A stretch of 6,098 bases of DNA from Bdellovibrionales bacterium RBG_16_40_8 (GCA_001769925.1 MEPT01000085.1:2652-8749); one strand, 5' to 3'. Shown: positions 1 through 6,098, counted from the stretch's first letter. The notes: a model not told the origin generated them from the letters alone. Numbers and translations: made by a program.

Positions 1-37
1 TCTTAACTTTACTTGTAACTACTAGTACGTCAGCCAT
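1..37 (-). CDS. Start of a histone-like small DNA-binding protein (partial, runs off left edge)
   Basis: On the minus strand an ATG at 37-35 opens a frame reading MADVLVVTSKVK before the window ends; the next codon begins with A. A purine-rich AAAAGGGGGA sits 3 bases upstream of the ATG, so this is a credible gene start. From memory, the residues match the usual opening of short bacterial histones and histone-fold proteins of about 60 residues (the HBb group, e.g. Bd0055 of Bdellovibrio, with relatives in Leptospira), which begin with MA-x-(V/L/I)LVV-(T/A)SKVK. Such proteins are single histone folds that form dimers and bind and compact chromosomal DNA in the cytoplasm. Only 12 residues are visible, so the assignment rests on a short signature and on the RBS. 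The neighbouring metallophosphoesterase gene is on the same strand, but the 93-bp gap with a candidate promoter suggests a separate transcript. Confidence 0.55.
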   Translation of the reverse strand, partial: MADVLVVTSKVK

Positions 38-40
38 TAT

Positions 41-50
41 TCCCCCTTTT
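41..50 (-). promoter_or_regulatory. Strong ribosome binding site of the histone-like gene
   Basis: Read on the minus strand, AAAAGGGGGA lies just before the ATG at 37-35, with 3 to 4 bases between the G run and the start codon. It is the strongest Shine-Dalgarno-like sequence in the window and is the main proof that the short partial frame at the left edge is a real, probably highly translated gene. The spacing is slightly short. Confidence 0.6.
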
Positions 51-66
51 AAAGCAGATACTCCGA

Positions 67-93
67 ATTATCAGTTGGTCGAAACCTAGTCTA
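67..93 (-). promoter_or_regulatory. Candidate promoter for the histone-like gene
   Basis: On the minus strand a GATAAT (72-67) matches the sigma-70 -10 consensus at five of six positions. A TAGACT (93-88) matches TTGACA at four of six, with a 15-base spacer that is shorter than ideal. Transcription would start near position 60, giving a leader of about 23 nt that carries the G-rich ribosome binding site. The placement fits the gene well, but AT-rich DNA gives such matches easily. Confidence 0.3.
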
Positions 94-130
94 CTCTAAA
101 AGCTATATGATTGATTTAAAACTGACGCCG

Positions 131-1645
131 CTATGCGCTATCGGCTTTTCCTTGATTTAATTTTCTTCGATCTGCCCTGCCGCCACTAGTTACAAATACT
201 TCAGAGACCTTTCCTCTTGAAAATTGATAAACTTTGGCTTCTCGAATCCCTTTTATGCCTGGGCATACCCAAACAAAAGTTTTTTGCCCCATAGGCTTTT
301 CACACTCTACATCAAAAAAAGCCGGAGACCATGTGCCACTATTTAGGTGTTCAATCGCTCCGATCATTTCATGACGCACAATGTGTGTGTGCCCATAAAT
401 AACTCTAGATACCTTTGTGATCATGCCCGTAAGGCTTAGCGCTGTATCTTTTGGCTCTTTAAACTCTTGTGCCGTCGACTTTACAGATCGCGAGTAAAAT
501 AAAAAAAATGGGATGAATAAAAAAAATGGGATGAACATCCACCAAATTGCAAAATTAACCCATTGGTCTACCTGCAAAAATAACAGATATAAAAGCACTA
601 TGCTCCCGGTAATTAAAAAAGCTCTATCAAGCCAAAGTTCTTTCATAATAATAATTGGGTAACTAGCCGCCGGAGCTACAAAAAGTTCTTTTAATTCTCT
701 CACCATTCTTGGCGTAGCATTAGACTTAAACGCTATTTTTTCTATGCGATCTTCAATACTTAGTGGATCGGTGATTGTCGGCCTTAATCTATCTAAAAAT
801 GATTGCACTAAAGCCACAACAGAACTCCATAACCAAGTAACCATTAAAAAAGGCTCTGCCCTAGATATATACTTGAAAAAGAAGTTAAAATACTGCTTTG
901 GCGTCATTATGTAGTTAGAGTCTGAGTGCGGATTAAAAAAACCCATGCCGTTAATAAGATAACGTGTTGCTAAATTACCGAACGGTACGCGCACTTCAAT
1001 TCGATTAAATTTCTGTATATACGGATTAACTGGATCTTGTGCCATACAATAAGGGTCTTGCTGATTACCGTGCTCTATGTACGTATCTCCATTAGAAATA
1101 TAAAACCACTCGTTAAAGCGCACATGATTTATGCCGTTTTCTGGCAAATTTAGTGCATTAAGAATTGTCTGCTGTACCTGCTTGAAGTGGAGCTCTAAAT
1201 CGTGGTTGCCGATAACAAAAATAACCCTATTGCCCTTAAGTAGAAAATTGCTTAAGCCCGCAAACCATTTCTTATGGTCTTTAATTATTGTTTGAATTTT
1301 GAATGTGGATTTTTCTTCTTGTGGGTGAAGGCCTCGTTTACTCTCAAGCCACGATATATAGTAAGTTGGCTGATCTGGTAATTGAATGCAACTGTCAAAA
1401 TCAAATGTGTCGCCATTCAATATGAGCTCTACAGGTTGATCAAACGACATTTCATTTAGTCTCTTCAGAAATTCACAAAATTCATCATCAAAAAAAAATT
1501 GTCGGGTTTTATACTTCTTCCATAATACATATTTCGGATGAACGGGCTCTTCTTCACATAGATGAAGATCACTAACCACAGCCGAATATTGGGCTTCTTT
1601 AAATTTATTTTCATGGGCAGATTCTGATGTTTCAGCGGGTGACAT
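131..1645 (-). CDS. Membrane-associated calcineurin-like metallophosphoesterase
   Basis: A 504-residue protein with the complete metal-binding signature of the calcineurin-like phosphoesterase superfamily: D26 and H28 in SDLHL, G78-D79 and D82 in NGDTFDF, GNHD at 146-149, H192 in EHGNQ, and GHTH at 418-421. All dimetal ligands are present, so it should be an active phosphohydrolase. The SDLHL and GNHD style recalls the LpxH (UDP-2,3-diacylglucosamine hydrolase) branch, but the protein is about twice the length of LpxH and its substrate cannot be read from sequence. Between H192 and the GHTH motif lies an extra stretch of roughly 220 residues. It holds a hydrophobic patch (about 266-284) and two likely membrane helices (about 342-358 and 361-384), which would hold the catalytic domain against the inner membrane, probably on the cytoplasmic face. 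There is no signal peptide. The ATG at 1645-1643 has only a weak GAAG-type RBS, but the first motif begins 25 residues in, which supports this start. The gene is divergent from the transglycosylase gene. Confidence 0.85.
   Translation of the reverse strand: MSPAETSESAHENKFKEAQYSAVVSDLHLCEEEPVHPKYVLWKKYKTRQFFFDDEFCEFLKRLNEMSFDQPVELILNGDTFDFDSCIQLPDQPTYYISWLESKRGLHPQEEKSTFKIQTIIKDHKKWFAGLSNFLLKGNRVIFVIGNHDLELHFKQVQQTILNALNLPENGINHVRFNEWFYISNGDTYIEHGNQQDPYCMAQDPVNPYIQKFNRIEVRVPFGNLATRYLINGMGFFNPHSDSNYIMTPKQYFNFFFKYISRAEPFLMVTWLWSSVVALVQSFLDRLRPTITDPLSIEDRIEKIAFKSNATPRMVRELKELFVAPAASYPIIIMKELWLDRAFLITGSIVLLYLLFLQVDQWVNFAIWWMFIPFFLFIPFFLFYSRSVKSTAQEFKEPKDTALSLTGMITKVSRVIYGHTHIVRHEMIGAIEHLNSGTWSPAFFDVECEKPMGQKTFVWVCPGIKGIREAKVYQFSRGKVSEVFVTSGGRADRRKLNQGKADSA
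498..535. repeat. Exact 18-bp tandem duplication inside the metallophosphoesterase gene
   Basis: The unit ATAAAAAAAATGGGATGA occurs twice in a row at 499-516 and 517-534, with one further matching base on each side. Because 18 is a multiple of three, the reading frame is kept, and the protein carries FIPFFL twice in the second predicted membrane helix. The eight-A run in each copy makes this a natural site for slippage or repeat expansion and contraction. Confidence 0.9.
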
Positions 1646-1745
1646 ATAACTTCAGATTAACTAATTTTTAGTAACCTGTCTAAAGGCACGAAATCTTCTA
1701 GTCCCGCCATACTGGCATCCATCTTGCTACTATGCAGAAACAGTA
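1646..1745. promoter_or_regulatory. Divergent intergenic region between metallophosphoesterase and transglycosylase genes
   Basis: This 100-bp stretch must hold the promoters of two genes transcribed away from each other. No convincing -35/-10 pair is visible in either direction. The best minus-strand fragment is TAGACA at 1682-1677, but any -10 at normal spacing falls almost on the start codon. A short inverted repeat, GCCA-TAC-TGGC at 1706-1716, sits near the middle and could be a small operator. A four-codon frame (ATG at 1732, stop TAA at 1744-1746) overlaps the start codon of the transglycosylase gene as TAATG. It may permit reinitiation or may be chance. Confidence 0.35.
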
Positions 1746-3068
1746 ATGAATAACCCGATTACACGTCTTTTTCGTAAAATTATTTCCTTAACGGGGGTGA
1801 TTTTTGTCACTCTGGTCGGGGTTTCTACTAATATGCATGCCTCAAAGCCTGAAGCATCTGTGCCAAATACGGCTTATTTTTCTAATAATGATGTATTAAC
1901 TGACCCATTAAATCGTATTAGTTCTGAATTCAAAATTTCTGCTAATTTACAAAAACGCACAGCTTTCTGGTTTGATATTTATACAAAATATGGTTCACAA
2001 GAGCACATTATACACCACTCTCGCTACCCATGGATCGTCTACAAAGTTATTGATGTAAGCCCAATATTAAATTCAGGCGAACACCGCTGGACTAAACATC
2101 ACAAGGCAGAAAAAGCCGTTATAAATTCTAGAAAAATAGTTTCTGCTGTTTTACGAAGGCTAGCTAATAAAAAAAACTACCGTATTCTCTCAAAAGAAGA
2201 GCGTGAGTATTTTAATCTGCTTTCTCAAGTAAAAGGCTCTAGACACAAAGTGTTCAAAGAAGCCTACAACAATGTCAGGATACAGCTAGGGCAAAAAGAC
2301 TTTTTTAGATCTGGTCTTGTCTCTGGGGCCAGATATCTTTCAGCAATAGAGAAAGAATTTGCCGACAATAATTTACCAACCGACTTGTCTCGGCTGCCAT
2401 TCGTAGAAAGTAGCTTTAATATTAAGGCACAAAGCAAAGTTGGTGCCTCTGGGGTATGGCAGCTAATGCCCTCAGTTGGTAATTATTATTTGCTTATCAA
2501 CGATCATATTGATGAGCGAAATTCTCCGTTGAAAGCATCGCTTGTGGCTATAGAACTATTCAAAAGAAATTATCGCAGCCTACGGTCTTGGCCGCTAACT
2601 GTTACTGCATATAATCACGGCGCCACAGGTGTCCATCGCGCTTTACGCGCAGCAAAAGCTACCAATCTTTCTAGCTTAATAAATAGCGGGCATCGCGGGT
2701 CTTTTCGCTTTGCTTCAGCTAATTTTTTCTCTTCGTTTCTTGCCGTTCTTCACGCCGAAAAATATAACAGAGAAATTTTTCAGGTAGATTTATCAGCAAG
2801 TATTCCGCCTATAAAATATCATATTATAGCGCTACAAAAGCCTATGCGAGCACGTAGCTTGTTAGCACAAGTTGGCATGAGCTCTGATCGTCTGCTAGAA
2901 TATAATTTGGATTTAAATAAAGCCTTATCTAGCAATGCTCTTTTGCCTCGTGGATACCGTTTAATATTGCCCGCAGACATTCGGGCTCTTCTTAAAAAAA
3001 ATATTACAAATAGTACCGATAGATTTCGTGACGCTTCTCTTACGCTCAAAGTTAAAACATCAGGTTAA
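1746..3068 (+). CDS. Secreted MltD-like lytic transglycosylase (SLT/GH23 family)
   Basis: This 440-residue murein-cutting enzyme cleaves the MurNAc-GlcNAc bond with formation of 1,6-anhydroMurNAc. The N terminus has a basic n-region (RLFRK), a hydrophobic core at about 12-26 and a likely signal peptidase I site near MHA-S (about residue 32), without a lipobox, so it should be periplasmic and soluble. The GH23 domain covers about 195-305 and shows the family motifs in order: the catalytic Glu E221 in PFVESSFN, GASGVWQLMP at 233-242 and AYNHG at 288-292. Residues 357-409, ending in LLPRGYRLILPA, look like a single degenerate LysM peptidoglycan-binding unit, as in MltD, whose E. coli form is of similar length. 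About 150 residues between signal and catalytic domain are basic and match nothing I recognise. The ATG at 1746 is the first usable start after an upstream in-frame stop, but it lacks a clear Shine-Dalgarno. The 3' end overlaps the convergent 674-residue gene by 17 bp. Confidence 0.9.
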   Translation: MNNPITRLFRKIISLTGVIFVTLVGVSTNMHASKPEASVPNTAYFSNNDVLTDPLNRISSEFKISANLQKRTAFWFDIYTKYGSQEHIIHHSRYPWIVYKVIDVSPILNSGEHRWTKHHKAEKAVINSRKIVSAVLRRLANKKNYRILSKEEREYFNLLSQVKGSRHKVFKEAYNNVRIQLGQKDFFRSGLVSGARYLSAIEKEFADNNLPTDLSRLPFVESSFNIKAQSKVGASGVWQLMPSVGNYYLLINDHIDERNSPLKASLVAIELFKRNYRSLRSWPLTVTAYNHGATGVHRALRAAKATNLSSLINSGHRGSFRFASANFFSSFLAVLHAEKYNREIFQVDLSASIPPIKYHIIALQKPMRARSLLAQVGMSSDRLLEYNLDLNKALSSNALLPRGYRLILPADIRALLKKNITNSTDRFRDASLTLKVKTSG

Positions 3069-5076
3069 CGTTCAGTAGCTGTACTGCATATTCATCAACG
3101 TATGCTGTTTGCGTGACAACTTTCTTAGATTTTTCAGGAACAATTGTTATCGTATGAATACCCTGTGGCAAATCAAGTATCGCGAATCCACCACCGGCTT
3201 GGCCTCGACCTGAGATTATTTCTCCAGTTGCATTAAAATATACAATCCTGCTGCTTACTTCTTCGTATCCCGCCCCCAATAATACATCAAAGTTTTCTCC
3301 ACCAACAAAACCAACAACTGTAGTATTATTTGGTTTAGCTGGTATATTTTTAGACTCACGCAATTTTTTTAGCCAATCATTACGTAAGTGAGAAAAGTGT
3401 AATTCTGTCGCATTAGAATCAAAAGCTATTCTTACCGGAGAAAATTCTTGACCAGCATCTGCCTCAAGAAATGTTAAACCCTGAATTGTATAAAAGCTCC
3501 GCCGCAAAATACCATTATCTGGAATAAATATTTGCTCTTGTGTACCCATGGGTTGCATTATTGCTTCTCTCGGTTCTCCGATAAAAGCTTCATAACTTAC
3601 AATTTCAATCTCTTGCGAAGGGGTTATTTTAAGGTCTGCATACGCAACATGCCGTTTGGCAGTAGGTATAAACGCTGGCAAAGGCGCCATGCCGTTAAGA
3701 GTTACATATAAAATCGCTTCCTCTTCTTGCACGCGAGTAAAAGCAAATTCACCGGTATTTGATGTTGCTGTTCTGGTTTTGTCAGGCAAGAGCCCGGTAA
3801 AATACACTGGTTTATTTTCAATATTACCAACAATTGAAACCTGTGCCCCCTCTACAGGATTCCCTCCAAAAGTGATTCTACCCCATATAATTGCATCATT
3901 CTCTGCGTCTCTGGCCTCATATTTATCTAAAGACAAACCCAGAAGCGCTTTAATCAAGCCCTCTGGAAATAATCGTAACGAAAATTTTTCGCCACTTTTG
4001 ACATATCCGAGTGACGGCCAAAATCTCTGGTGCTCTGCCCGCACTAAATAGTTTGATGGCATTGCTAAAGTTTCGTCTTCAAATTCTCCTGTTTCTTTAT
4101 TTTTTATTATTTCTCTATCTAGATTAGCCACAAATATTTTTGCGTCTGCTATTGGGTATTGAATTTTACCCTGACTAGCCGCTGAAATAATAACACCTGT
4201 TGCTCCATTAAAAATTGGCCTAACCTCTATAGGGATATTTTTTATACGCGCTACACTAATTTTACTGCGATTTAATTCATAAAGATTAACGCTTCCTTGC
4301 GCAATCACTTGTCCGTCTTCAGAGCGAACCTCTGTAAAAAGCTGGCCCTCAAGTTTATCAACTAAAATTTCATAATTAGCATCTTTTAAATTTATGCTGG
4401 CTTCAGAAATTGCAAGTCCGTCTATAAGTTGGTGTGTTTTAATATTTTCACGTTTACCTAAAAAAGCTGCGCCACCTGAAAAGGTAATTGGGCCACTAAT
4501 TACATATCTCGCTGGATTTGATGTGCTAATAAGCGAGCTAATTTCTTTTTTATTTTGACTTGTGTTTTCTATTATTGATTTATTTGTATTCTTGGCGTTC
4601 GTTAGGGCAACTGTAATCGTCTTGCCTGACGATGTTACTAGAGTTTTAATACCCGTTTTATTTTCATTTTGCCGTCTCGCTAACTCATCTTTTACTAAAA
4701 TATCTGCCATCTCAACTGCTGTTTGGGGTTGCGACTCTTTTAGTGCCTCAGCAATTAGTCGTGTAAACCCGTCTTGCTTTATTTCTTGAGTAATTATTGT
4801 TGGTCTAAGTTTAAGCGGCTGGATATGATTTTGTGAAATTTTGCGCGCCTGACCCAATATAAGTGTTTCGGCCACTGCATCTGTTGAATTATTTAATTGT
4901 TTTTTTTCTAACTGATATTCTTTTCGGCTATCCTCTAAAGCATAAAATGCCGGAGATGCCCGATTAATGGTAATTGGGCTTGATGGATTAATAGTTCGAA
5001 AATCAATTGATTGAACTTGCGTTGGCGCTGCCCACGCCGCCATAAAAGCAAATGCTGTACAACCAAAGATGCGCAC
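3052..5076 (-). CDS. Large exported beta-rich protein of unknown function with carboxypeptidase-regulatory-like domain
   Basis: I do not recognise this 674-residue protein as a named family. The start is a GTG at 5076-5074 backed by AAAGGGTAGG eight bases upstream. The resulting N terminus (VRIFGCTAFAFMAAWAAP) is a short signal peptide with likely cleavage in the AWAAP to VQS region, so the protein is probably exported. Residues about 25-190 are polar and rich in N, K, Q and T, with predicted helix or disorder. Three beta-rich stretches then have similar openings: about 192-275 (ISGPITFSGG), about 398-490 (IWGRITFGGNPVEGAQV, continuing to SNTGEFAF) and 584-674 (VVGFVGGENFDV). The middle one has the look of a carboxypeptidase D regulatory-like or transthyretin-like fold, which often acts as a binding or structural module. 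No catalytic motif, membrane anchor or lipobox is visible. The chain ends in ...NVNLMF, with a terminal Phe reminiscent of outer-membrane proteins, although no barrel is apparent. It lies downstream of the lipoprotein gene on the same strand. A cell-surface or periplasmic structural role is an inference. Confidence 0.75.
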   Translation of the reverse strand: MRIFGCTAFAFMAAWAAPTQVQSIDFRTINPSSPITINRASPAFYALEDSRKEYQLEKKQLNNSTDAVAETLILGQARKISQNHIQPLKLRPTIITQEIKQDGFTRLIAEALKESQPQTAVEMADILVKDELARRQNENKTGIKTLVTSSGKTITVALTNAKNTNKSIIENTSQNKKEISSLISTSNPARYVISGPITFSGGAAFLGKRENIKTHQLIDGLAISEASINLKDANYEILVDKLEGQLFTEVRSEDGQVIAQGSVNLYELNRSKISVARIKNIPIEVRPIFNGATGVIISAASQGKIQYPIADAKIFVANLDREIIKNKETGEFEDETLAMPSNYLVRAEHQRFWPSLGYVKSGEKFSLRLFPEGLIKALLGLSLDKYEARDAENDAIIWGRITFGGNPVEGAQVSIVGNIENKPVYFTGLLPDKTRTATSNTGEFAFTRVQEEEAILYVTLNGMAPLPAFIPTAKRHVAYADLKITPSQEIEIVSYEAFIGEPREAIMQPMGTQEQIFIPDNGILRRSFYTIQGLTFLEADAGQEFSPVRIAFDSNATELHFSHLRNDWLKKLRESKNIPAKPNNTTVVGFVGGENFDVLLGAGYEEVSSRIVYFNATGEIISGRGQAGGGFAILDLPQGIHTITIVPEKSKKVVTQTAYVDEYAVQLLNVNLMF

Positions 5077-5084
5077 GTTGTTTG

Positions 5085-5094
5085 CCTACCCTTT
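5085..5094 (-). promoter_or_regulatory. Ribosome binding site deciding the GTG start of the 674-residue protein
   Basis: Read on the minus strand, AAAGGGTAGG ends eight bases before the GTG at 5076-5074. That spacing favours the GTG over the internal ATG at 5043-5041, which lies inside the hydrophobic core of the signal peptide and would remove its basic residue. Confidence 0.6.
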
Positions 5095-5122
5095 GAATAA
5101 TCATCTCGCTATTGTTCTTCAC

Positions 5123-5140
5123 GACTATTCATGAATAGTC
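5123..5140. promoter_or_regulatory. Perfect 18-bp palindrome between lipoprotein gene and 674-residue gene
   Basis: GACTATTCATGAATAGTC is identical to its own reverse complement. It lies 3 bp after the stop codon of the lipoprotein gene and 46 bp before the GTG of the next gene. As RNA it could fold as a 7-bp stem with a CATG loop, but no T run follows on either strand, so it is a poor intrinsic terminator. As DNA it has the symmetry and length of a dimeric repressor site, and it would sit close to the promoter of the 674-residue gene. A weak -10-like GATTAT lies between it and the RBS. I found no second copy in the window. Confidence 0.55.
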
Positions 5141-5143
5141 TAA

Positions 5144-5581
5144 TTAAAATGGTCGAAAATCGTCAATGACATTACGTCCGCCTCGACGTTTGTTGAGGGC
5201 TCTTTGAATTTCTTTGCTAATTTTTTTTGCAACTTTATTATCAAATCTGTCTTTTTCGTATATTCCTTCGCGATTACGACGCTCCTTAACAACAATCACA
5301 TCTACTCTGTACGGACGCCTATCACCCATAATTAAAACGTGTACGTAATGCCTGATAGACTGATTTTCAAATTTTTCGTATTCCCCACCTCTAATGCTAA
5401 AATATTCTGAGACAAACTCCCTACCATTAGAGCTTTCTGAACGTACGGCCGAAGGTAGAAACTCAATTACTGCTTTTTTCAATTCGTTCAGAGAAAAGTC
5501 CATATTTGTCGAAACTGCCCCGAACGTCCCGCAGCCAGCGCAAAAAATAAATACTAGTGATAACAATAGATTTTGTTTCAT
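5144..5581 (-). CDS. Small probable lipoprotein of unknown function
   Basis: This is a 145-residue protein counted from the ATG at 5581-5579. A TTG directly before it would add one residue, but ATG is preferred. The N terminus MKQNLLLSLVFIFCAGCGTF has a basic residue, a hydrophobic core and a C-A-G-C lipobox-like end. The -3 position is Cys rather than the usual Leu or Val, so lipid attachment at the second Cys (residue 17 from this ATG) is likely but not certain. The mature part is a compact mixed alpha/beta chain. A central stretch with alternating hydrophobics (RHYVHVLIMGDRRPYRVDVIVV) looks like adjacent beta strands. The C-terminal third is very basic (KERRNR, KVAKKISKEIQRALNKRRGGR), which could contact nucleic acid, lipid headgroups or the wall. 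I recognise no family. The gene begins 4 bp after the transaldolase stop and has no good Shine-Dalgarno, so translation is probably coupled to that gene. Confidence 0.7.
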   Translation of the reverse strand: MKQNLLLSLVFIFCAGCGTFGAVSTNMDFSLNELKKAVIEFLPSAVRSESSNGREFVSEYFSIRGGEYEKFENQSIRHYVHVLIMGDRRPYRVDVIVVKERRNREGIYEKDRFDNKVAKKISKEIQRALNKRRGGRNVIDDFRPF

Positions 5582-5585
5582 CAAA

Positions 5586-6098
5586 TTATTGTGGCATCTT
5601 TTCTGAATCCTTCAAGAATTGAGCTAGACCTTTGTCTGTAAGCGGATGATACGTTAGGTTTTTCATCACACTAAAGGGCATGGTAACTATGTGTGCGCCT
5701 AGTCTTGCTGATTCTAAAACATGAATTGGATGACGAACGCTTGCAACCAATACTTGAGTAGTCAAACTATAGTTGTGGTAAACTTGGATAATCTGACTAA
5801 CCAGCTCCATGCCGTTTGCCCCTGTATCATCTACCCTACCGACAAATGGCGAGACTATAGTCGCTCCTGCCTTTGCTGCCATAAGCGCCTGAATAGGAGA
5901 AAAAACTAGTGTTACATTAGTCTTAATTCCTTCTGCAGTAAGACGCTTAACAGCAATTAAGCCCTCTTCAATCATGGGTATTTTCACCACAACATTATTG
6001 GCTAATTTTGCTAACTCGCGCCCCTCAGAAATCATTTTCTCAGCCTCAACACCGATAACTTCGGCCGACACTAACCCTTTTACCTCAGCACAAATGTC
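5586..6098 (-). CDS. tal: Transaldolase, short TalC/fructose-6-phosphate aldolase-like family (N terminus beyond window)
   Basis: The frame is open to the right edge and gives 170 residues beginning [16 protein letters not shown]. It matches what I recall of the Bacillus subtilis type Tal almost motif by motif: [49 protein letters not shown] and HPLTDKG near the C terminus. The Schiff-base lysine is the K in VVVKIPM (codon 5984-5982). Family members have about 212-220 residues, so some 45-50 residues, including the DTA and TTNPS motifs, lie outside the window. A GTG at 6071-6069 is not the true start because the conserved sequence continues upstream. The enzyme transfers dihydroxyacetone units between sugar phosphates in the non-oxidative pentose phosphate pathway in the cytoplasm. 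The TNVTLVF and SVRHP segments favour transaldolase over the FsaA-type aldolase. It is the first visible gene of a minus-strand unit with the lipoprotein gene. Confidence 0.93.
   Translation of the reverse strand, partial: DICAEVKGLVSAEVIGVEAEKMISEGRELAKLANNVVVKIPMIEEGLIAVKRLTAEGIKTNVTLVFSPIQALMAAKAGATIVSPFVGRVDDTGANGMELVSQIIQVYHNYSLTTQVLVASVRHPIHVLESARLGAHIVTMPFSVMKNLTYHPLTDKGLAQFLKDSEKMPQ

Noticed and set aside
127..145. GCCG...CGGC inverted repeat at the end of the metallophosphoesterase gene as an intrinsic terminator
   Set aside because: The stem is only 4 bp with an 11-base loop. On the gene's own strand the T run comes five bases after the stem, so it is too weak to call a terminator.
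1490..1498. Nine-A run in the metallophosphoesterase gene as a frameshift or phase-variation site
   Set aside because: It simply encodes consecutive Phe residues, and the frame is intact on both sides with conserved motifs. Nothing beyond length suggests switching.
2819..3049. Open frame of 76 codons on the minus strand
   Set aside because: It lies wholly inside the transglycosylase gene, opposite its LysM-like region. It has no RBS of note and a composition typical of a shadow frame.
3656..4051. Open frame of 131 codons on the plus strand
   Set aside because: It is antisense to the conserved-looking regulatory-like domain of the 674-residue protein, matches no family and has no promoter or RBS.
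4562..4789. Open frame of 75 codons on the plus strand with a hydrophobic start
   Set aside because: It is antisense to the low-complexity N-terminal region of the 674-residue protein. The hydrophobicity follows from the complement of polar codons.
5394..5606. Open frame of 70 codons on the plus strand
   Set aside because: It is antisense to the lipoprotein gene and crosses the lipoprotein-transaldolase junction, with no supporting signal.
5721..5909. Open frame of 62 codons on the plus strand
   Set aside because: It is antisense to the well-conserved transaldolase coding region.
6069..6071. GTG as the start of the transaldolase gene
   Set aside because: The family-like sequence DICAEVKGL continues in frame upstream to the window edge, so this GTG is an internal valine codon.

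Overview
The window is AT-rich (roughly 40% G+C by eye) and gene-dense. It reads as chromosomal DNA of a diderm (Gram-negative type) bacterium: it encodes a periplasmic lytic transglycosylase, a probable lipoprotein and a secreted beta-rich protein. There are no mobile elements, tRNA or rRNA genes, or CRISPR arrays. At the left edge the first 12 codons of a minus-strand gene read MADVLVVTSKVK, behind a strong ribosome binding site. From memory this resembles the start of the short bacterial histones (HBb type, e.g. Bd0055 of Bdellovibrio). Together with the wall-lytic and exported proteins this hints at the Bdellovibrionota or a related group, but the assignment is an inference.

Layout from left to right: (1) 1-37, minus, start of the histone-like gene running off the window, with a candidate promoter and RBS at 41-93. 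(2) 131-1645, minus, a calcineurin-like metallophosphoesterase with every metal-binding motif present and a membrane-associated insert of about 220 residues inside the catalytic fold. An exact 18-bp tandem duplication lies in one membrane segment. (3) 1646-1745, a 100-bp divergent intergenic region. (4) 1746-3068, plus, a secreted MltD-like lytic transglycosylase with a C-terminal LysM-like segment. (5) 3052-5076, minus, a 674-residue exported protein of unknown function with a carboxypeptidase-regulatory-like domain and two further stretches of similar look. Its 3' end overlaps the transglycosylase gene tail-to-tail by 17 bp. (6) 5123-5140, a perfect 18-bp palindrome between genes. (7) 5144-5581, minus, a small probable lipoprotein. 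(8) 5586-6098, minus, a transaldolase of the short TalC/Fsa family, cut at its N terminus by the window edge.

The transaldolase and lipoprotein genes are 4 bp apart and almost certainly co-transcribed. The 674-residue protein follows on the same strand, but the palindrome separates it and it has its own good RBS, so it may be read-through or independently controlled. The metallophosphoesterase and transglycosylase genes diverge from a shared intergenic region. The envelope theme (transglycosylase, lipoprotein, secreted protein, membrane-associated phosphoesterase) is clear, but no single pathway joins these genes. The least explained items are the 674-residue protein, the small lipoprotein and the palindrome. 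The most informative item for the organism is the histone-like start at the left edge.
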